Positions 63,069-64,000 of a stretch of 64,000 nt of DNA are shown one piece after another; position 1 is the stretch's first letter; the number at the start of each line of letters is the position of its first letter. The stretch comes from Caulobacter sp. NIBR1757. Lineage in GTDB: Bacteria; Pseudomonadota; Alphaproteobacteria; Caulobacterales; Caulobacteraceae. A program made the translations under genes and the position numbers. The notes below the pieces were generated by a model. It was not told the origin of the DNA. It searched no databases and was given only the letters and a program-made list of their open reading frames with translations. Location: positions 3,608,501 through 3,672,500 of the forward strand of contig NZ_CP115463.1 of assembly GCF_027912495.1 (NCBI RefSeq). Reading direction: 5' to 3'.

Positions 63069-64000
63069 ATGAAGTACCGCCAGCTTGGGTCGAGCGACCT
63101 GATGGTTTCCGAGATTTCGCTCGGCTCGTGGCTGACGGCCGGGGTCGGGGTGGAGAAGGATACCGCTATCGCCAACATCCGGCATGCGCTGGACCTGGGG
63201 ATCACCTTCCATGACACGGCCAACGTCTATGGGCGCGGGGCGGCCGAGACGGTGACGGGCGAGGCGCTGGCCGGCGTGCCACGCGACAGCTACATCCTGG
63301 CCACCAAGCTGTGGGGCGACATGGGCGGCGGCGACCAGGGGCTGTCGGCCGCGCAGGTGCACAAGCAGATCGACGCCTCCCTCAAGCGTCTTCGGACCGA
63401 CTATGTCGATCTCTACCAGTGCCACCGGTACGATCCGGCGACGCCGCTGGAGGAGACCATGCAGGCGCTGAGCGAGGTGGTGAAGGCCGGCAAGGCGCGG
63501 TGGATCGGGTTTTCGGAATGGTCGCCGGACAATATCCGCGATGCGCTGGCCATCCCGGGCGTCGAGAAGTTCGTCTCCAGCCAGCCGCAGTACAGCCTGC
63601 TGTGGCGGCGGCCGGAGAAGGAGGTCATCCCGCTGTGCGCCGCCAACGGCATCAGCCAGATCGTCTGGTCGCCGCTGGCCCAGGGGGTGCTGACCGGAAA
63701 ATACGACCCCGACTCCCCGCCCCCGGCCGACAGCCGGGCGGCGAGCGACAGCATGAGCGGGGCGATCAGCCGCTGGATGGAGAAACCCGTCCTGATGGCG
63801 GCGCAGGCGATGAAGCCGCTGGCCGCCGAGGCCGGCCTGACCCTGGCGCAGTTCGCCCTGGCCTGGGTGCTGCGCGAGCCGAACGTCGCCTCCTGCATCG
63901 TCGGAGCCAGCCGGCCCTCGCAGCTGGACGACAACGCCAAGGCCGTCGAGGCGAAAGTCGATCCGGCCCTGTTCGCGGAGGCCGAGAAGATCGCCGCCGC
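63069..64000 (+). CDS. Aldo/keto reductase, 3' end missing
   Basis: The frame is open from ATG 63069 to the window end (310 codons), and AGGGAG lies upstream. The TIM-barrel AKR tetrad is visible: Asp and Tyr in DTANVYGRG, Lys in ATKLWGD and His in QCHRYD. WSPLAQGVLTGKYDP and GASRPSQL are typical of the Kv-beta/YghZ-like branch. It reduces aldehydes or ketones with NADPH; the substrate is unknown. Only the last few residues are probably missing, given the usual size of about 320. Confidence 0.9.
   Translation, partial: MKYRQLGSSDLMVSEISLGSWLTAGVGVEKDTAIANIRHALDLGITFHDTANVYGRGAAETVTGEALAGVPRDSYILATKLWGDMGGGDQGLSAAQVHKQIDASLKRLRTDYVDLYQCHRYDPATPLEETMQALSEVVKAGKARWIGFSEWSPDNIRDALAIPGVEKFVSSQPQYSLLWRRPEKEVIPLCAANGISQIVWSPLAQGVLTGKYDPDSPPPADSRAASDSMSGAISRWMEKPVLMAAQAMKPLAAEAGLTLAQFALAWVLREPNVASCIVGASRPSQLDDNAKAVEAKVDPALFAEAEKIAA

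Overview
The window looks like a chromosomal segment of a high-GC alphaproteobacterium, most likely a member of the Caulobacteraceae (Caulobacter/Phenylobacterium type). This is inferred from the housekeeping gene set, adjacent fliI-fliJ, a TonB-dependent receptor, frequent GTG/TTG starts and ATGA/GTGA overlaps. No rRNA, tRNA, CRISPR array, integrase or transposase was seen. Several families of long inverted-repeat elements sit between genes.

Layout. 1-19.7 kb is mostly core: a truncated secreted protein, rluD, a TonB-dependent receptor, an encapsulated-ferritin-like gene divergent from a PhoD phosphatase, folE-hisI, cysS, an SRPBCC gene with an IscU-like gene, yidD-thrS, fliI-fliJ, a GH10 xylanase with a repeat element at its 5' end, two small hypothetical genes and secA.

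19.8-45.1 kb is an aryl polyene (APE) type pigment locus. It holds a phosphopantetheinyl transferase, a glycosyltransferase and six tandem paralogous small secreted proteins on the minus strand. A 12-gene plus-strand arm follows: acyltransferase, aromatic amino acid ammonia-lyase, thioesterase, LolA-like protein, MMPL exporter, halogenase-like flavoprotein, lipoprotein, ketosynthase, dehydratase, ketoreductase, ketosynthase and LysE. A translationally coupled minus-strand arm encodes a chain-length-factor-like KS, acyltransferase, two ACPs, a membrane protein and an acyl ligase fused to a dehydratase. The arms point at each other. Between them lie a KaiC-like ATPase, a hybrid histidine kinase, a cold-shock protein and two small unknown proteins. 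The likely pathway is an aryl starter made by the lyase, activated by the ligase on an ACP, extended and reduced to a polyene, acylated or glycosylated, and moved to the outer membrane by the MMPL/LolA/lipoprotein set.

45.2-64 kb is accessory. It has a carotenoid-cleavage-type dioxygenase with a DUF2855 gene and a divergent TetR regulator, two RTX proteins with matching C-termini (one with seven FG-GAP repeats), a DUF885 protein, an AttH/FtsX/ATPase ABC operon, an unrecognised 1115-residue coiled-coil protein, a pirin, and an aldo/keto reductase that runs off the end.

The strongest leads are the six-gene paralogue array beside the pigment locus, the halogenase-like and lyase residues that bear on pigment chemistry, a perfect palindrome present twice and both times between convergent genes, an orphan encapsulated ferritin, and the unrecognised large coiled-coil protein.
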